Shown one piece after another: positions 23,058-34,348 of a DNA stretch of 64,000 nt. Below the pieces are notes generated by a model. It worked only from the letters and a program-made list of their open reading frames with translations. It was not told where the DNA came from and made no database searches. Numbering within the stretch: position 1 is the stretch's first letter; each line of letters starts with the position of its first letter. A program made the position numbers and the translations under genes. The DNA is from Mesostigma viride (lineage: Eukaryota; Streptophyta; Mesostigmatophyceae; Mesostigmatales; Mesostigmataceae): assembly GCA_009746045.1 (NCBI GenBank), contig RPFO01000034.1:3513681-3577680 (forward strand), written 5' to 3'.

Positions 23058-23760
23058 GGACTAATTAATTTACTAATTAAAATCGTGCTAGCTCCCGTTT
23101 GGGAGCTAGTCATGGAGCATTAATCGCGACGGATGGATGGATGGATGGATGGATGGATGGATGGATGGATGGATGGATGGATGGATGGATGGATGGATGG
23201 ATGGATGGATGGATGGATGGATGGATGGATGGATGGATGGATGGATGGATGGATGGATGGATGGATGGATGGATGGATGGATGGATGGGTGGGTGGGTGG
23301 GTGGGTGGGTGGGTGGGTGGGTGGGTGGGTGGGTGGTGGGTGGGTGGGTGGGTGGGTGGGTGGGTGGGTGGGTGGGTGGGTGGGTGGGTGGGTGGGTGGG
23401 TGGGTGGGTGGGTGGGTGGGTGGGTGGGTGGGTGGGTGGGTGGGTGGGTGGGTGGGTGGGTGGGTGGGTGGGTGGGTGGGTGGGTGGGTGGGTGGGTGGG
23501 TGGGTGGGTGGGTGGGTGGGTGGGTGGGTGGGTGGGTGGGTGGGTGGGTGGGTGGGTGGGTGGGTGGGTGGGTGGGTGGGTGGGTGGGTGGGTGGGTGGG
23601 TGGGTGGGTGGGTGGGTGGGTGGGTGGGTGGGTGGGTGGGTGGATGGATGGATGGATGGATGGATGGATGGATGGATGGATGGATGGGTGCACACAATCC
23701 AACCCGTCTATTCTATCTAGTAACAAACAATCCTACTAGTCTATCTTATCTAGCTAGAGT
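23058..23760 (-). repeat. LINE 3' UTR with expanded GATG/GGTG array
   Basis: A TTAATT tail, the CTCCCGTTTGGGAG hairpin and GGAGCATTAAT match the LINE UTR at 4781. Where that copy has only a few GATG units, this one has about 560 bp of tandem tetranucleotide (23131-23691). Confidence 0.6.
23131..23691. repeat. tetranucleotide microsatellite (GGAT)n-(GGGT)n-(GGAT)n
   Basis: About 155 bp of GGAT, about 355 bp of GGGT with one 3-nt register slip near 23333, then about 50 bp of GGAT. The MDGW/VGGW and HPST/HPPT frames across it are artefacts of the repeat. Confidence 0.95.
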
Positions 23761-23794
23761 GTGCCAGACCCTAGGAGTCTTGCCTAGATCAAAG

Positions 23795-24232
23795 AGACAA
23801 CCAGCGCAGGCCAGAAATCGGGAGAATCCGGACCATGGTAGCTCGAGCCTGCCGTTATCTTTTCCGCGTTTTCGAGTCGTTCAGGATGATGAAGATGAAT
23901 GGTGATGGAAATGTGTATCCTTGTGCATTGAAATTATGGCTGGCTTACGTGTGGAGCGACTAGATGACCTAGACGGTGGGGCCGGAAACAGCATGCTTGA
24001 TCAGGGCGTGTGTTTCGAGCCTAACTGGCCGGGAGTGTCTAGTGGTGAGCACCATTGCTGCGATCGCTCTCCCACCATTTACGAGGAAATACCCGCAAAT
24101 GGAAAACCACTGAAAAGGTCTAGCTAGTCAGTCATCACGTTAGCCATGCCATGATTCCAAACGTCCAAGAACTGCACACGGTGCAAAGGCAAAAAGCCGG
24201 AGGACAGCACTTTCAAATGTGCGGCGGGAGAT
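23795..24232 (+). repeat. truncated second copy of the 5.4-5.9 kb dispersed repeat
   Basis: Nearly identical, inverted, to about 5420-5870, including the frame 23921-24127, which matches 5741-5541. The match stops abruptly at GTGCGGCGGGA. Confidence 0.6.
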
Positions 24233-25421
24233 ATATACTCACTAGTAGATATGCTCTAGTTGTCTCACATCATTGTCTCACTTAATAATTAATATGTGTG
24301 AATGCACGTAGTTTCACAATAATGACCAACTAGTGGCCCGGAGCACCTGTTCACGTGCCCCATTGAGGGCTTATATATATCGTCGAGGCAAGAAGCAACC
24401 ATTTATCAAGGAGACAATGCAACAACCAGCGCAGGCCAGATAATTTATACCAAGTCCTCAATTTGCATGATTTTTCAATTGCTCCTTATCCAATTACAAT
24501 TTACAACACATACGCATGAATCATAGAGCTTTGTGTGCTACAACGCAGACAGTTCTGGCGCTCCCGGTCGTCATCTTGCCGACACCGGGCCACTGCGGTT
24601 GTCACCCGGCACCCCTCACCCCACCCCACTGCACAGCAAAAACCTGCTTCCTAGAATTGGCCTGCAGCCGAGAAGGGCGCCAATGCCGTGTAGAAACTCA
24701 TGATGTGAACGGCATGTGGTCAGTGGTCACAAGCGCCAAGGACACCTAGTGGCCTTTACCTGCCCGAAACCACAACATCCCAAGCATGCCTTTATCTGCG
24801 GAGCAGCTGATCCTGAAGTGGCAACCCCGCCCTTACGACACATAACACCGACCATGCCACCATGGGACCTGCGTCCTGCAATAAAATATTTGCCTAAATA
24901 TCGTCGTCTTGTGCCCGCACGTCCATGGAGGTTGAAATTACTTATTAACATGCGAATATAATCAATGAGGCATGAAAATTGTTGCGCACAACCCGCCGGA
25001 TTCCCTCCACAGCACAGCCGAAGGAACCAATCTAACAGCCCTGTTTTCTTGACTAGTTTGTCCTACCAGCTAGCACCGCAACGCAATACTAATTCGGCCG
25101 TTGATCGACATTTCCCCAGCCTACTTGACTGGAACAGATGCCGCTAAATTCTTTCGGTCCGTCAATTCTTTTGGTGTGGAGTTGAATTTATTCTACTAGG
25201 CCAAAGTCCCCCCGCGGCTCGCGCCCTGGCCATGGTGAACTTGGTGAATGGACTTAGTTTTCTGCCTTCCATCCTGTGGCGAGGCTCCGCTTGGCAGTTG
25301 ACGCGCCAGCATTTTCTTCTGTCATTTGTACTTACGCACCATAAGTTTACGCGCCGGGGCGCGTGCGATCGATACAGTAGACTTAGCAGTTCGCACAGGA
25401 ATGTGCGTCGGCGCCCTCCGT
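24233..25421. other. right half of MULE interior, no gene recognised
   Basis: Contains GTTGTCTCAC motifs at 24258-24285 and a copy of the CAACCAGCGCAGGCC motif near 24420, otherwise only short open frames. Confidence 0.3.
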
Positions 25422-25636
25422 AGTATGAGCCAGTAGGCTGCGCTTTCCGTTCGTTTCGTCCCTGATCACAATGTTTCCGGCTCATGCCGCCGCGTCTGCA
25501 AGCGTTACCCGTATTTATCGGCCCACACCGTTCCTTTCGCAAGCGTTACCCGTATTTATCGACGCGTACCGTAGCCTCTCGTCATTGTCATCTGTCATCG
25601 GGTGCGACCAGCACCGGGTGCGATTTCCAAAAACCC
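25422..25636 (-). repeat. MULE right terminal inverted repeat
   Basis: Inverted copy of 19378-19592, followed immediately by the CACCACCGC duplication. Confidence 0.85.
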
Positions 25637-25885
25637 CACCACCGCCCACCGGCAATACTGTAGAGACTAGAGAGTTTTTGCAGAAGCTTTTTGACTTTAG
25701 CTTTGGCAGGAAATTTCTACGGACGCCAGAGAAAGATACGGATAGCCGTTCTCTTGTAACACATGCATACGGATCCTTGTTCTGTCTGATCAGGTAGCTG
25801 TCGGAAATGGCCAAAAATTACAAATGCGCGCGGGCGGGAAAGCTAGGTCGCATATATACGTAATGGCCAGTGCGGAGTTGCGGCG

Positions 25886-26296
25886 TTGAGGAAGAGACCG
25901 GCACAAGCTGTGCTTGCGCATGTCGCCGGTCGCGTAGTGGAAAACATGACTTACCCTACCATCTCGAAGGGCGTGGCCCGCTTGATGCAGCGCAATGCAG
26001 CATTTTTTCTGCTACTTTGGGCCTTGAAAATCAGTTTCCACACGAATTTTTCTGGGCACCCAATCACCGCCACCTCCTACAGGATCGGGTTAGAGGGCTT
26101 GCTAGCGTCAATCAGCCTCTGCATGTCCATTACAGCACCTCTCTACTCAGATTACGGGCATATTGCATCATCTAGCTTCCTGCAGCGGTCCAATTTCTCG
26201 ACTCGCCAACAGTTCATGTTACAACGAGCAGACCTCACCCGAGTCCGGAAAGCACTCCGGATTCCCGACGTACCTACAACGTCGGTCAGGTATTGA
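25886..26296 (+). CDS. unidentified 136-aa ORF with a hydrophobic segment
   Basis: An open frame directly downstream of the possible exon ending at 25792. It has a hydrophobic stretch (AAFFLLLWALKISF) near residues 38-52 that could span a membrane, and a second moderately hydrophobic region (GLLASISLCMSI). It may be a continuation of the gene split by the MULE. No family recognised. Confidence 0.25.
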   Translation: MRKRPAQAVLAHVAGRVVENMTYPTISKGVARLMQRNAAFFLLLWALKISFHTNFSGHPITATSYRIGLEGLLASISLCMSITAPLYSDYGHIASSSFLQRSNFSTRQQFMLQRADLTRVRKALRIPDVPTTSVRY

Positions 26297-26339
26297 GTGA
26301 GAACACTATTCCTGGACGCATGGCGATCCAACGCCGTTG

Positions 26340-27260
26340 AAAGGCTAGGTTGTTTAAATTAATTTAAATCAAATCACATTATAACATATCAAGGAGACAA
26401 CCAGCGCATATCTCCGTGGGCCGAAGCATCTGTATGTAACACATATCGCTGGGAATGAGCATGTTTTTAAATACATTATAGGGTACAACCTAGTGGTTTT
26501 TAATTTTGATTTTAGGCTACAACCTGCATGTGGGGGATGTGAACAGCAACCAACTCTGGCCGGGTGCACTACAAGGTGCACGTGCACCACCATGATGATG
26601 TATCATACCTGAAAGGCCTGGCATGGGGTGGAAGATGATCATGGCTAGGCAACAGCTAGGGCAAGGCATCTCAGCAGAGAGTAACTCTATGACTAGGTTA
26701 TATCAAGGAGACAACCAACGCAGGCCAAAAGTTTATATGGTTAAACAATTAAGTATACAGCTAGTAAACCGTGTAGCCGAATGTAATAATACTTTGCGTC
26801 CGTGAGACAACTACTTAATTTTAGTTTTACTTAATAGTTGTCTCACTTTTTAATATTAATTTTAACATTGATACTGATGGGGCCTTATATATTAGTAAGC
26901 AATGAGACAACCATTGAACTTTAAAAATTGAAATTAGTATGATAGTCTGCGACAACGGAGGAGTTTTTCAAGTAGTTGTCTCACTTCATACATGCAAGTA
27001 GTTGTCTCACTTCATAAAGCAATAAATTAAAATAATTGTCTCACCTAATAAATTAGATGCATGGCGTGCCAACGCGGCCATGCCTTTTCAGGCACATTCT
27101 ACCTTTGTTTAACCCAACCTGTCTATAATCACTTATAATTATCGAAGAGGCAACAAGCGCAGGCCAGAGATCGGGAATCGCTTCATATTATTAGATGAGA
27201 CAACATTATCAAGGAGACAATAGTATGGTTCTACAGCTCTGTTGCCATGTTAGTTGTCTC
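26340..27260. repeat. cluster of GAGACAAC / GTTGTCTC motifs
   Basis: Over about 900 bp, the octamer or its complement occurs about ten times, often followed by ACTTAATAA or ACTTCATA, plus four partial copies of the ATCAAGGAGACAACCAGCGC motif (26387, 26700, 27143, 27196). No ORF of note. Confidence 0.5.
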
Positions 27261-27524
27261 ATCACAATGGCACAGTTGCTAAACAAGTCGGCCCCCCTTT
27301 TATCGAAGAACGGAGTCAATGCTACGGAGACACGAGTTAGTGCTTCACTGAGTTAATGGCACATGGGCCTTGCCATAAAGAGATTTAAGCCATGGCCTTT
27401 TTACGCAAGTCAAGACTGACGTGACCATTGTTAGGATGCAACGGTACAAGGTCGCCTCAAGTATCAATGAGACCTTGGTAGCAAGGCCTATCTCTACAAA
27501 AGAGCTCACAAATGCATTCACAAC

Positions 27525-28360
27525 GGTCTGAAAGTGCCAAAAAGTAGCCTTATTACTCCTGCACGACGCAATTATAGTCGAAACATGCTAGATCTTGGTA
27601 GGTAGCATCTTCAGGACACTAGTAGAAGGATTGCAACTTTCCGGACCTACCGGACCTCAGCTGACCTAATAATTTTTTGCATGTCTATTTTTAGCATTTT
27701 TCCAGATTTTAATATAAACAAATACCTTCTAATATGCAAATGAAGAGTTCTTGACCTGGCTGTTTGCAAGTAAGTTGATACTTATGACTAATGACTGTAC
27801 ACAAGATCTGATGGTCATCCAACCGCATTTGGTGACAAAATGCCACCAAATGCTAGCAAAAATGTGCGTTTTTCGTATTTTTCATCACATTTCATGGCAG
27901 TTTCCATACAAGATGTGCTCCGTTGAGGCTGGAAACTTGCAGGCATCTTAAACATCATTATTCTAGACATCCCACAAAAATTCAGGTCCATCATATGGTA
28001 TTTGATGTCAGTTTGCTCACAAATGTTACAAAAAATGCACGTTTTTCGTATTTTTCATCACATTTCATGGCAGTTTCCATACAAGATGTGCTCAGTTGAG
28101 GCTGGAAACTTGCAGGCATCTTAAACATCATTATTTTAGACATTCCACAAAAATTCAGGCCCATCATGGTTTATTTTATGTCCGTTTGCTCACAAATGTT
28201 ACCAAAAATGCACCTATTTCGCAATTTTCAACACATTTCATTGCAGTGCCCATACAAGATGTGCTCTGTTGAGGCTGGAAACTTGCATGCACCTTTGCCA
28301 TCATTATTTTAGACATTCCACAAAAACTCAGGCCCATCATATTCTATTTGGTAGAGTTAT
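27525..28360 (-). repeat. dispersed element with ~175-bp tandem units (copy B)
   Basis: Inverted copy of 3130-4005: starts with CAACGGTCTGAAAGTGCC, includes TCTATTTTTAGCA and CCAGATTTTAATA, then three tandem units (AAAATGCACGTTTTTCG, CATGGCAGTTTCCAT, AAGATGTGCTC). Divergence is moderate. Confidence 0.55.
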
Positions 28361-28696
28361 CAACGCCATACCTGCCAGTTTCCACTGCAAATGCTTACTA
28401 TACCCATGGATGCGAAACTGCCATTGTGGAATACATGGTCAGCTCCAAATTAGATTACTCACATGAAAACCATTCACAAGTGATAAAATACAACCTCCAG
28501 GAGCCACACACAAAAGTTCATCGATATAAACACTGGCTGGGCACAGCTGACAATATGCACATGTGGCCATGTGGATGCTCACGCAATCTCCATTATACGG
28601 AGGGGCTTGCTGAAAATAATATTGGCAGCTGTCGAATGGGCTAGAAAGGTCATTTTACATGTACACCCACAGCATGCCAAGTATTGTAGCTGAAAA

Positions 28697-28861
28697 TTAC
28701 TCCACAGGCGGCACGGCGTTGATGCGTTTGCGCGCCCTCATCTCGGTATCGCGAGGAGGTAGTGGCACCTCCCTGCACAATTTCTGCCTGACCTTGTCAG
28801 CCTTCATGTCCTGCACCAACATGGACACCCCCGTACCCTTGCCATTGGCATCACAGCCCAG
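28697..28861 (-). CDS. possible 3' terminal exon of an unidentified gene
   Basis: After a candidate acceptor (CAATTAG at 28862), 54 codons stay open to a TAA at 28697-28699. They encode a charged C-terminus with DANGKGTG and a PLPPRDTEMRARKR stretch. The upstream intron would have to include the 1.4-kb TGAG array. No domain identified; a chance exon is possible. Confidence 0.28.
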   Translation of the reverse strand: MGCDANGKGTGVSMLVQDMKADKVRQKLCREVPLPPRDTEMRARKRINAVPPVE

Positions 28862-28923
28862 CTAATTGAACAGTGGTTGGTGCAGCGCTTGGTGTCCTCC
28901 TTGCGCATGTGGTGCATGTGCAA

Positions 28924-30350
28924 GTGAGTGAGTGAGTGAGTGAGTGAGTGAGTGAGCGAGTGAGTGAGTGAGTGAGTGAGTGAGTGAGTGAGTGAGTGAG
29001 TGAGTGAGTGAGTGAGTGAGTGAGTGAGTGAGTGAGTGAGTGAGTGAGTGAGTGAGTGAGTGAGTGAGTGAGTGAGTGAGTGAGTGAGTGAGTGAGTGAG
29101 TGAGTGAGTGAGTGAGTGAGTGAGTGAGTGAGTGAGTGAGTGAGTGAGTGAGTGAGTGAGTGAGTGAGTGAGTGAGTGAGTGAGTGAGTGAGTGAGTGAG
29201 TGAGTGAGTGAGTGAGTGAGTGAGTGAGTGAGTGAGTGAGTGAGTGAGTGAGTGAGTGAGTGAGTGAGTGAGTGAGTGAGTGAGTGAGTGAGTGAGTGAG
29301 TGAGTGAGTGAGTGAGTGAGTGAGTGAGTGAGTGAGTGAGTGAGTGAGTGAGTGAGTGAGTGAGTGAGTGAGTGAGTGAGTGAGTGAGTGAGTGAGTGAG
29401 TGAGTGAGTGAGTGAGTGAGTGAGTGAGTGAGTGAGTGAGTGAGTGAGTGAGTGAGTGAGTGAGTGAGTGAGTGAGTGAGTGAGTGAGTGAGTGAGTGAG
29501 TGAGTGAGTGAGTGAGTGAGTGAGTGAGTGAGTGAGTGAGTGAGTGAGTGAGTGAGTGAGTGAGTGAGTGAGTGAGTGAGTGAGTGAGTGAGTGAGTGAG
29601 TGAGTGAGTGAGTGAGTGAGTGAGTGAGTGAGTGAGTGAGTGAGTGAGTGAGTGAGTGAGTGAGTGAGTGAGTGAGTGAGTGAGTGAGTGAGTGAGTGAG
29701 TGAGTGAGTGAGTGAGTGAGTGAGTGAGTGAGTGAGTGAGTGAGTGAGTGAGTGAGTGAGTGAGTGAGTGAGTGAGTGAGTGAGTGAGTGAGTGAGTGAG
29801 TGAGTGAGTGAGTGAGTGAGTGAGTGAGTGAGTGAGTGAGTGAGTGAGTGAGTGAGTGAGTGAGTGAGTGAGTGAGTGAGTGAGTGAGTGAGTGAGTGAG
29901 TGAGTGAGTGAGTGAGTGAGTGAGTGAGTGAGTGAGTGAGTGAGTGAGTGAGTGAGTGAGTGAGTGAGTGAGTGAGTGAGTGAGTGAGTGAGTGAGTGAG
30001 TGAGTGAGTGAGTGAGTGAGTGAGTGAGTGAGTGAGTGAGTGAGTGAGTGAGTGAGTGAGTGAGTGAGTGAGTGAGTGAGTGAGTGAGTGAGTGAGTGAG
30101 TGAGTGAGTGAGTGAGTGAGTGAGTGAGTGAGTGAGTGAGTGAGTGAGTGAGTGAGTGAGTGAGTGAGTGAGTGAGTGAGTGAGTGAGTGCTCAAGTGAG
30201 TGAGTGAGTGAGTGAGTGAGTGAGTGAGTGAGTGAGTGAGTGAGTGAGTGAGTGAGTGAGTGAGTGAGTGAGTGAGTGAGTGAGTGAGTGAGTGAGTGAG
30301 TGAGTGAGTGAGTGAGTGAGTGAGTGAGTGAGTGAGTGAGTGAGTGAGTG
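28924..30350. repeat. 1.43-kb (TGAG)n tetranucleotide array
   Basis: Almost perfect TGAG repeats with rare interruptions (a GAGC near 28955, CTCAAG near 30191). It runs directly into the left LTR of Copia element 1 at 30351. The LTHS-repeat frames are translation artefacts. Confidence 0.97.
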
Positions 30351-30967
30351 AGTTGTAAGAGTGAGAATGCCACGAATTCCGCCATGGTTCTTGCAGGAAG
30401 TTGCCTTTATTAATAACAAGGAAACACAGACGTAAGTCACGTCACTTCCAAGACTGCACGCAGCACAGGCGACAGGGTCGCAGTGCCCAGAGAACGTGCA
30501 CGCAAGAACTAGCGTCCCGGTGCGACCAAGTCACACATATAGGTTGTTAGGGACGCGTCCAAGTAATCAGCTGCACTGTCACAGCCGAACTGTCAATCAA
30601 TTGATTACACAGACTCTGGCACGCCTTTGGCGCGCAGATCTATCAATTGTCCATACGGCTAGTCCTGTGGACCTATCCGTACACTACTCAGCATCAATTG
30701 TCTCATAGGTCCTGGCGCGCTACAGCACGCCTACCTATCAATTGACCATCAAGTCCTGTACAAGTCCTGTCAACGTCCTGCGGACTATCAAAGTGACACT
30801 TGTACATCCTGTGTCCGTACGCGCCCACAGTGGCGCGCCGGGTACTGTCGGCACAGCCTAGGAAACGTCATAACTTTTACGTCCCTTAACCAAATGAGGC
30901 GTTCAAGGTGCCGTTGGAAAGAGCGTAACAATCTCTATCCATCTAACGTAAATCCTTTACGTTAACT
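30351..30967 (-). repeat. Copia element 1 3' LTR
   Basis: 617 bp, begins AGTTGTAAGAG and ends CGTTAACT on the plus strand, about 98% identical by eye to 41565-42180. Termini are AGTT...AACT rather than TG...CA. Confidence 0.85.
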
Positions 30968-31454
30968 CCAATCCCTTCTTTTCTTTAGGGATCACATCCC
31001 CTGCCAGGGACCCTCATTGAAGTAGCTTGAAATGTCCTTCACTCCAGCTTGAAGCTTGAACAGATGTCTTTAATGGCCAATGCCATTCCCCCAGCCCTTT
31101 CTTTTAAGGAACTGGAAAAGAAACAGATCTGCCACAGGGAAAACCATTCCATGAGAAATGGATAAAAACCTATGGAAGTGGCATTACAGAGTACCACCAG
31201 ATATTAGAAGCACACAAAATTAAATACATACAGGTTAATTCTATGAGGTCTTCTCCAGGAATTAATCCCATCACCTCGGTAGAGCCTCCAGTACAATGAC
31301 CTTCTGGCGGTGAGTTACATTAATCCCAGATACTAATCCCATAAAACCCAGTACATATTCAATATAAGTACAATAAATCCATGACAATTAAAATACCACT
31401 TGACAAAGTAAGGCGTATTACAATGATAGTTTGCCTGTCATTCTCTCAACAGGG
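30968..31454 (-). other. Copia element 1 3' non-coding region
   Basis: Between the left LTR and the nested element. Polypurine tract at about 30968-30990; no coding capacity. Confidence 0.5.
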
Positions 31455-31966
31455 TGTCAAGAATCCTGTCTTGAATATGCCCATTATGCTGACCGTGCAG
31501 AAATCTATAATACGGGCAGTTGTATTCGAGCCCTAATTAACAAATAGATATGCTCGGATAGTAGTACCTAAGTGGGATTTGTCCTACGTGAACGGACACT
31601 ATGACTATGTGCCAAGTTGTACAATGGCACTAGGACGATTGGTCACTATCTTCACCAGATTATAGTATTGTGTCATGTGCATGTCATACCATGCCGTACC
31701 GAGTCATGCATGCGCATGCACCATGTTCCAACATACCAGCTGTCGTTATCGACCCATTGTCGGCCCATGCGCATACCAGGGCCGCCGCCACCACTCACCT
31801 ACCATAATTACCAATGTTCACGCTACCTTGAGGTAGCCATGGAAAGCCACACCATATGAACGTAATAAAAAAATTTCCTGGCTCCTGACGCTTAAGTCGG
31901 CAATGATTCACCACCTACAAATTATTAATTTAAGTCCCCATAATAATAACCCCATGCCTTTTAACA
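31455..31966 (+). repeat. nested element 5' LTR
   Basis: 512 bp, uninterrupted version of the LTR. Confidence 0.85.
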
Positions 31967-33895
31967 TGGCATCGGAGGTCCGGGGCAAGAATAACCAACC
32001 TCTAAGCGGCAGCTCACATTTTATTGAGCGCCTTGATCATAGTTCATATTTTCATATACGGAGCAGCTTGGTCGAATTCTTGTACTTGATACGACCATGA
32101 TTATGGCGCAGATGCTACCGTGAAATTCAAGGCTTTCAATCGACTTACTTCAACGTGTGGTAACACCAAATGTTCGGGGTGACACCTACCGTCGCGAAAA
32201 TCCGTCAAGAATTTCCCAAGCTCCGGTGCGCAGGCCAGATCTACGCTTTTATACTTATATATGCCCGAAACTGATCAAACGCCAACATTTCGGTGATGGG
32301 GACGTCGGCACTGAAGCCTGGCACTCAAAAGGTGCCGGCTCTGGTTCCAGGCAGCGCCAGTGATTTTTTACCTGGCAGCACATTTTTGGCCGAGTGCAGT
32401 GCGTTCAATCGGCGCGGGGTCACTGACGGGCTCCCACTGAGCCGCGCGAGCTGTGAGCATCGACGAGAAATCGGCGGAGCTGTTTACCTCAAGAATTTTT
32501 CATGAGAACCGGTCTTTCTTTTGTACCGGCACCATTTCGCGTGGCATCAACATTCTTTTGGGCGCATTCTTTTAAACCGGAATTCTTTTTAAACGGTCAT
32601 CACTTCAAGAGCCCAGAGCCTGCCATGCTCCAAGTTTCCAAGAAAAAAGGGAACATTCCCTGGGTCCTGCTCTCAAGGCCAGCCTGCTGACACAGCTGCA
32701 CACCACACTAAGGAGGGTGCTCACTAACCCCCACGTTGTTTTCAGCACTAGTTGCAGTTTTATAATTCAGTCACATTTAACTAGTTGCAGGCACCACTAG
32801 CAGCAGTAACAGCTAGTTGCATTATCACGTGCCAGCACTAGACACCCACTAGCAACCAGTTGCCCCATAATGTAAGCAGCAGTAACAGCACAGTCCCATC
32901 AGCACCATCACACTGTCATCAACAAGCACAGCAGGCAACACCAGCAGGAACAGAGTACACTGCATAGTCCATGCAGGCAGCTACCCACACTTGCCTAGCC
33001 AGCAAGGAGAAGTAGTAGCACCCAGCAGCACATGCATGACTCTCCACCACAGGCGTAGAGTAGATAGTAGCTGCAGTCAGCTGCACGCACTTGTCTAGCT
33101 AGCAAGTAGCAGTCCAGCAACCAGCTCTACATCCTCACGTCACAGTTCACCTTGTAGTAGTTGCAGTAAGTTGCATCAAAACCTGTTGGCAAACAAGTCA
33201 AAGTAGCACTACCAGCACCACACAAGAAACTGTACCCACACACAGCATAGATCGTGTGTGCACACACAACAGCTGACGTCACCGGTTTACCAGCAGCTAC
33301 CAGTAGTACCCAACGTTTCCAGCTGCAACCCTGGCATCAACCAGTACCGGCTACAGTCTGCATCCAGCCTCAACACTGAGCAACCAGTCTTTACAGTTTA
33401 AGAGCCTGTTTCCAGTTTGGCTCCACCCTCGTGTGGCGCACTCCATGTGACAATCTGGGGCTACACAATCTTGCCCTCATTTTTCTTGCTGTTTTATATC
33501 AAGACCAGGGTGTCGTGTAAGGAGGGAATCCACTTAGGTACCCGACTACCCTCGCCCAGGATCTAGCATTTGTATTTATAGACAGCATCATGTGCAAGGA
33601 GGGTGTCAAGAATCCTGTCTTGAGTATGCCCATTATGCTGACCGTGCAGAAATCTATAATACGGGCAGTTGTATTCGAGCCCTAATTAACAAATAGATAT
33701 GCTCGGATAGTAGTACCTAAGTGGGATTTGTCCTACGTGAACGGACACTATGACTATGTGCCAAGTTGTACAATGGCACTAGGACGATTGGTCACTATCT
33801 TCACCAGATTATAGTATTGTGTCATGTGCATGTCATACCATGCCGTACCGAGTCATGCATGCGCATGCACCATGTTCCAACATACCAGCTGTCGT

Positions 33896-34184
33896 CTCGC
33901 GTGCAGACACGTGTGTAGTACTCCTACACACAGATCTCGAGTGATTTATCTAGTACCAAATCCGAAAGGCTTGCATCACTCCCCGGACAGGAGAACTTTT
34001 GCGGATGACTGTAGGTGTAAGTTGGCGATGCCATGGTAACCGGAGACGTCCGTCCTATAGTCAGCAAAATTGGTGCGAGAGGTCCCCAGTTCGATTCCGG
34101 TCGGATTCATTTGCAGATCGCGTTTTTCCGCGGCCTGGCACTGAACGCAAAGGTTTTCACCTTTGCGGAGTGTCTGATCAGAAA
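33896..34184 (+). mobile_element. tRNA-like SINE copy 1
   Basis: A 289-bp insertion with the 12-bp target duplication ACCAGCTGTCGT (33884-33895 and 34185-34196). It contains an RNA polymerase III B-box match (AGTTCGATTCC near 34088) and a weaker A-box-like TGGCGATGCCATGG. A second copy lies at 34980-35271. Ends in CTGATCAGAA. Confidence 0.75.
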
Positions 34185-34348
34185 ACCAGCTGTCGTTATC
34201 GACCCATTGTCGGCCCATGCGCATACCAGGGCCGCCGCCACCACTCACCTACCATAATTACCAATGTTCACGCTACCTTGAGGTAGCCATGGAAAGCCAC
34301 ACCATATGGACGTAATAAATAATTTTCCTGGCTCCTGACGCTTAAGTC

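Larger units (their letters stand above)
19378..25636. mobile_element. Mutator-like (MULE) DNA transposon, 6.26 kb
   Basis: Terminal inverted repeats of about 215 bp (19378-19592 and 25422-25636) begin GGGTTTTTGGAAATCGCACC and end in the complement. The element is flanked by the perfect 9-bp duplication CACCACCGC (19369-19377 and 25637-25645). Long TIRs plus a 9-bp duplication and a SWIM-type transposase remnant inside identify a MULE. The catalytic part of the transposase is missing and the interior has taken LINE fragments and a microsatellite, so it is non-autonomous. Confidence 0.85.
19326..25792 (+). pseudogene. possible short coding exon split by the MULE insertion
   Basis: An ATG at 19326 opens a frame (MRRANHVTTMTTSTPPP) up to the MULE target duplication. 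Without the MULE and one duplication, the frame continues from 25646 as TGNTVETREFLQKLFDFSFG and on to 25792, ending at a possible donor GTAGCT. No known domain. The frame match may be chance. Confidence 0.25.

Noticed and set aside
23099-23905. MDGW/VGGW and HPPT repeat proteins on both strands
   Set aside because: Products of the GGAT/GGGT array inside a LINE UTR; no folded flanks.
28804-30440. Open frames of 460-507 codons made of LTHS repeats
   Set aside because: They translate the TGAG microsatellite; any frame without a stop codon in a tetranucleotide stays open.
33896-34184. Functional tRNA gene
   Set aside because: The B box is good but the sequence does not fold into a full cloverleaf by eye, and it is duplicated with target-site duplications, fitting a SINE.
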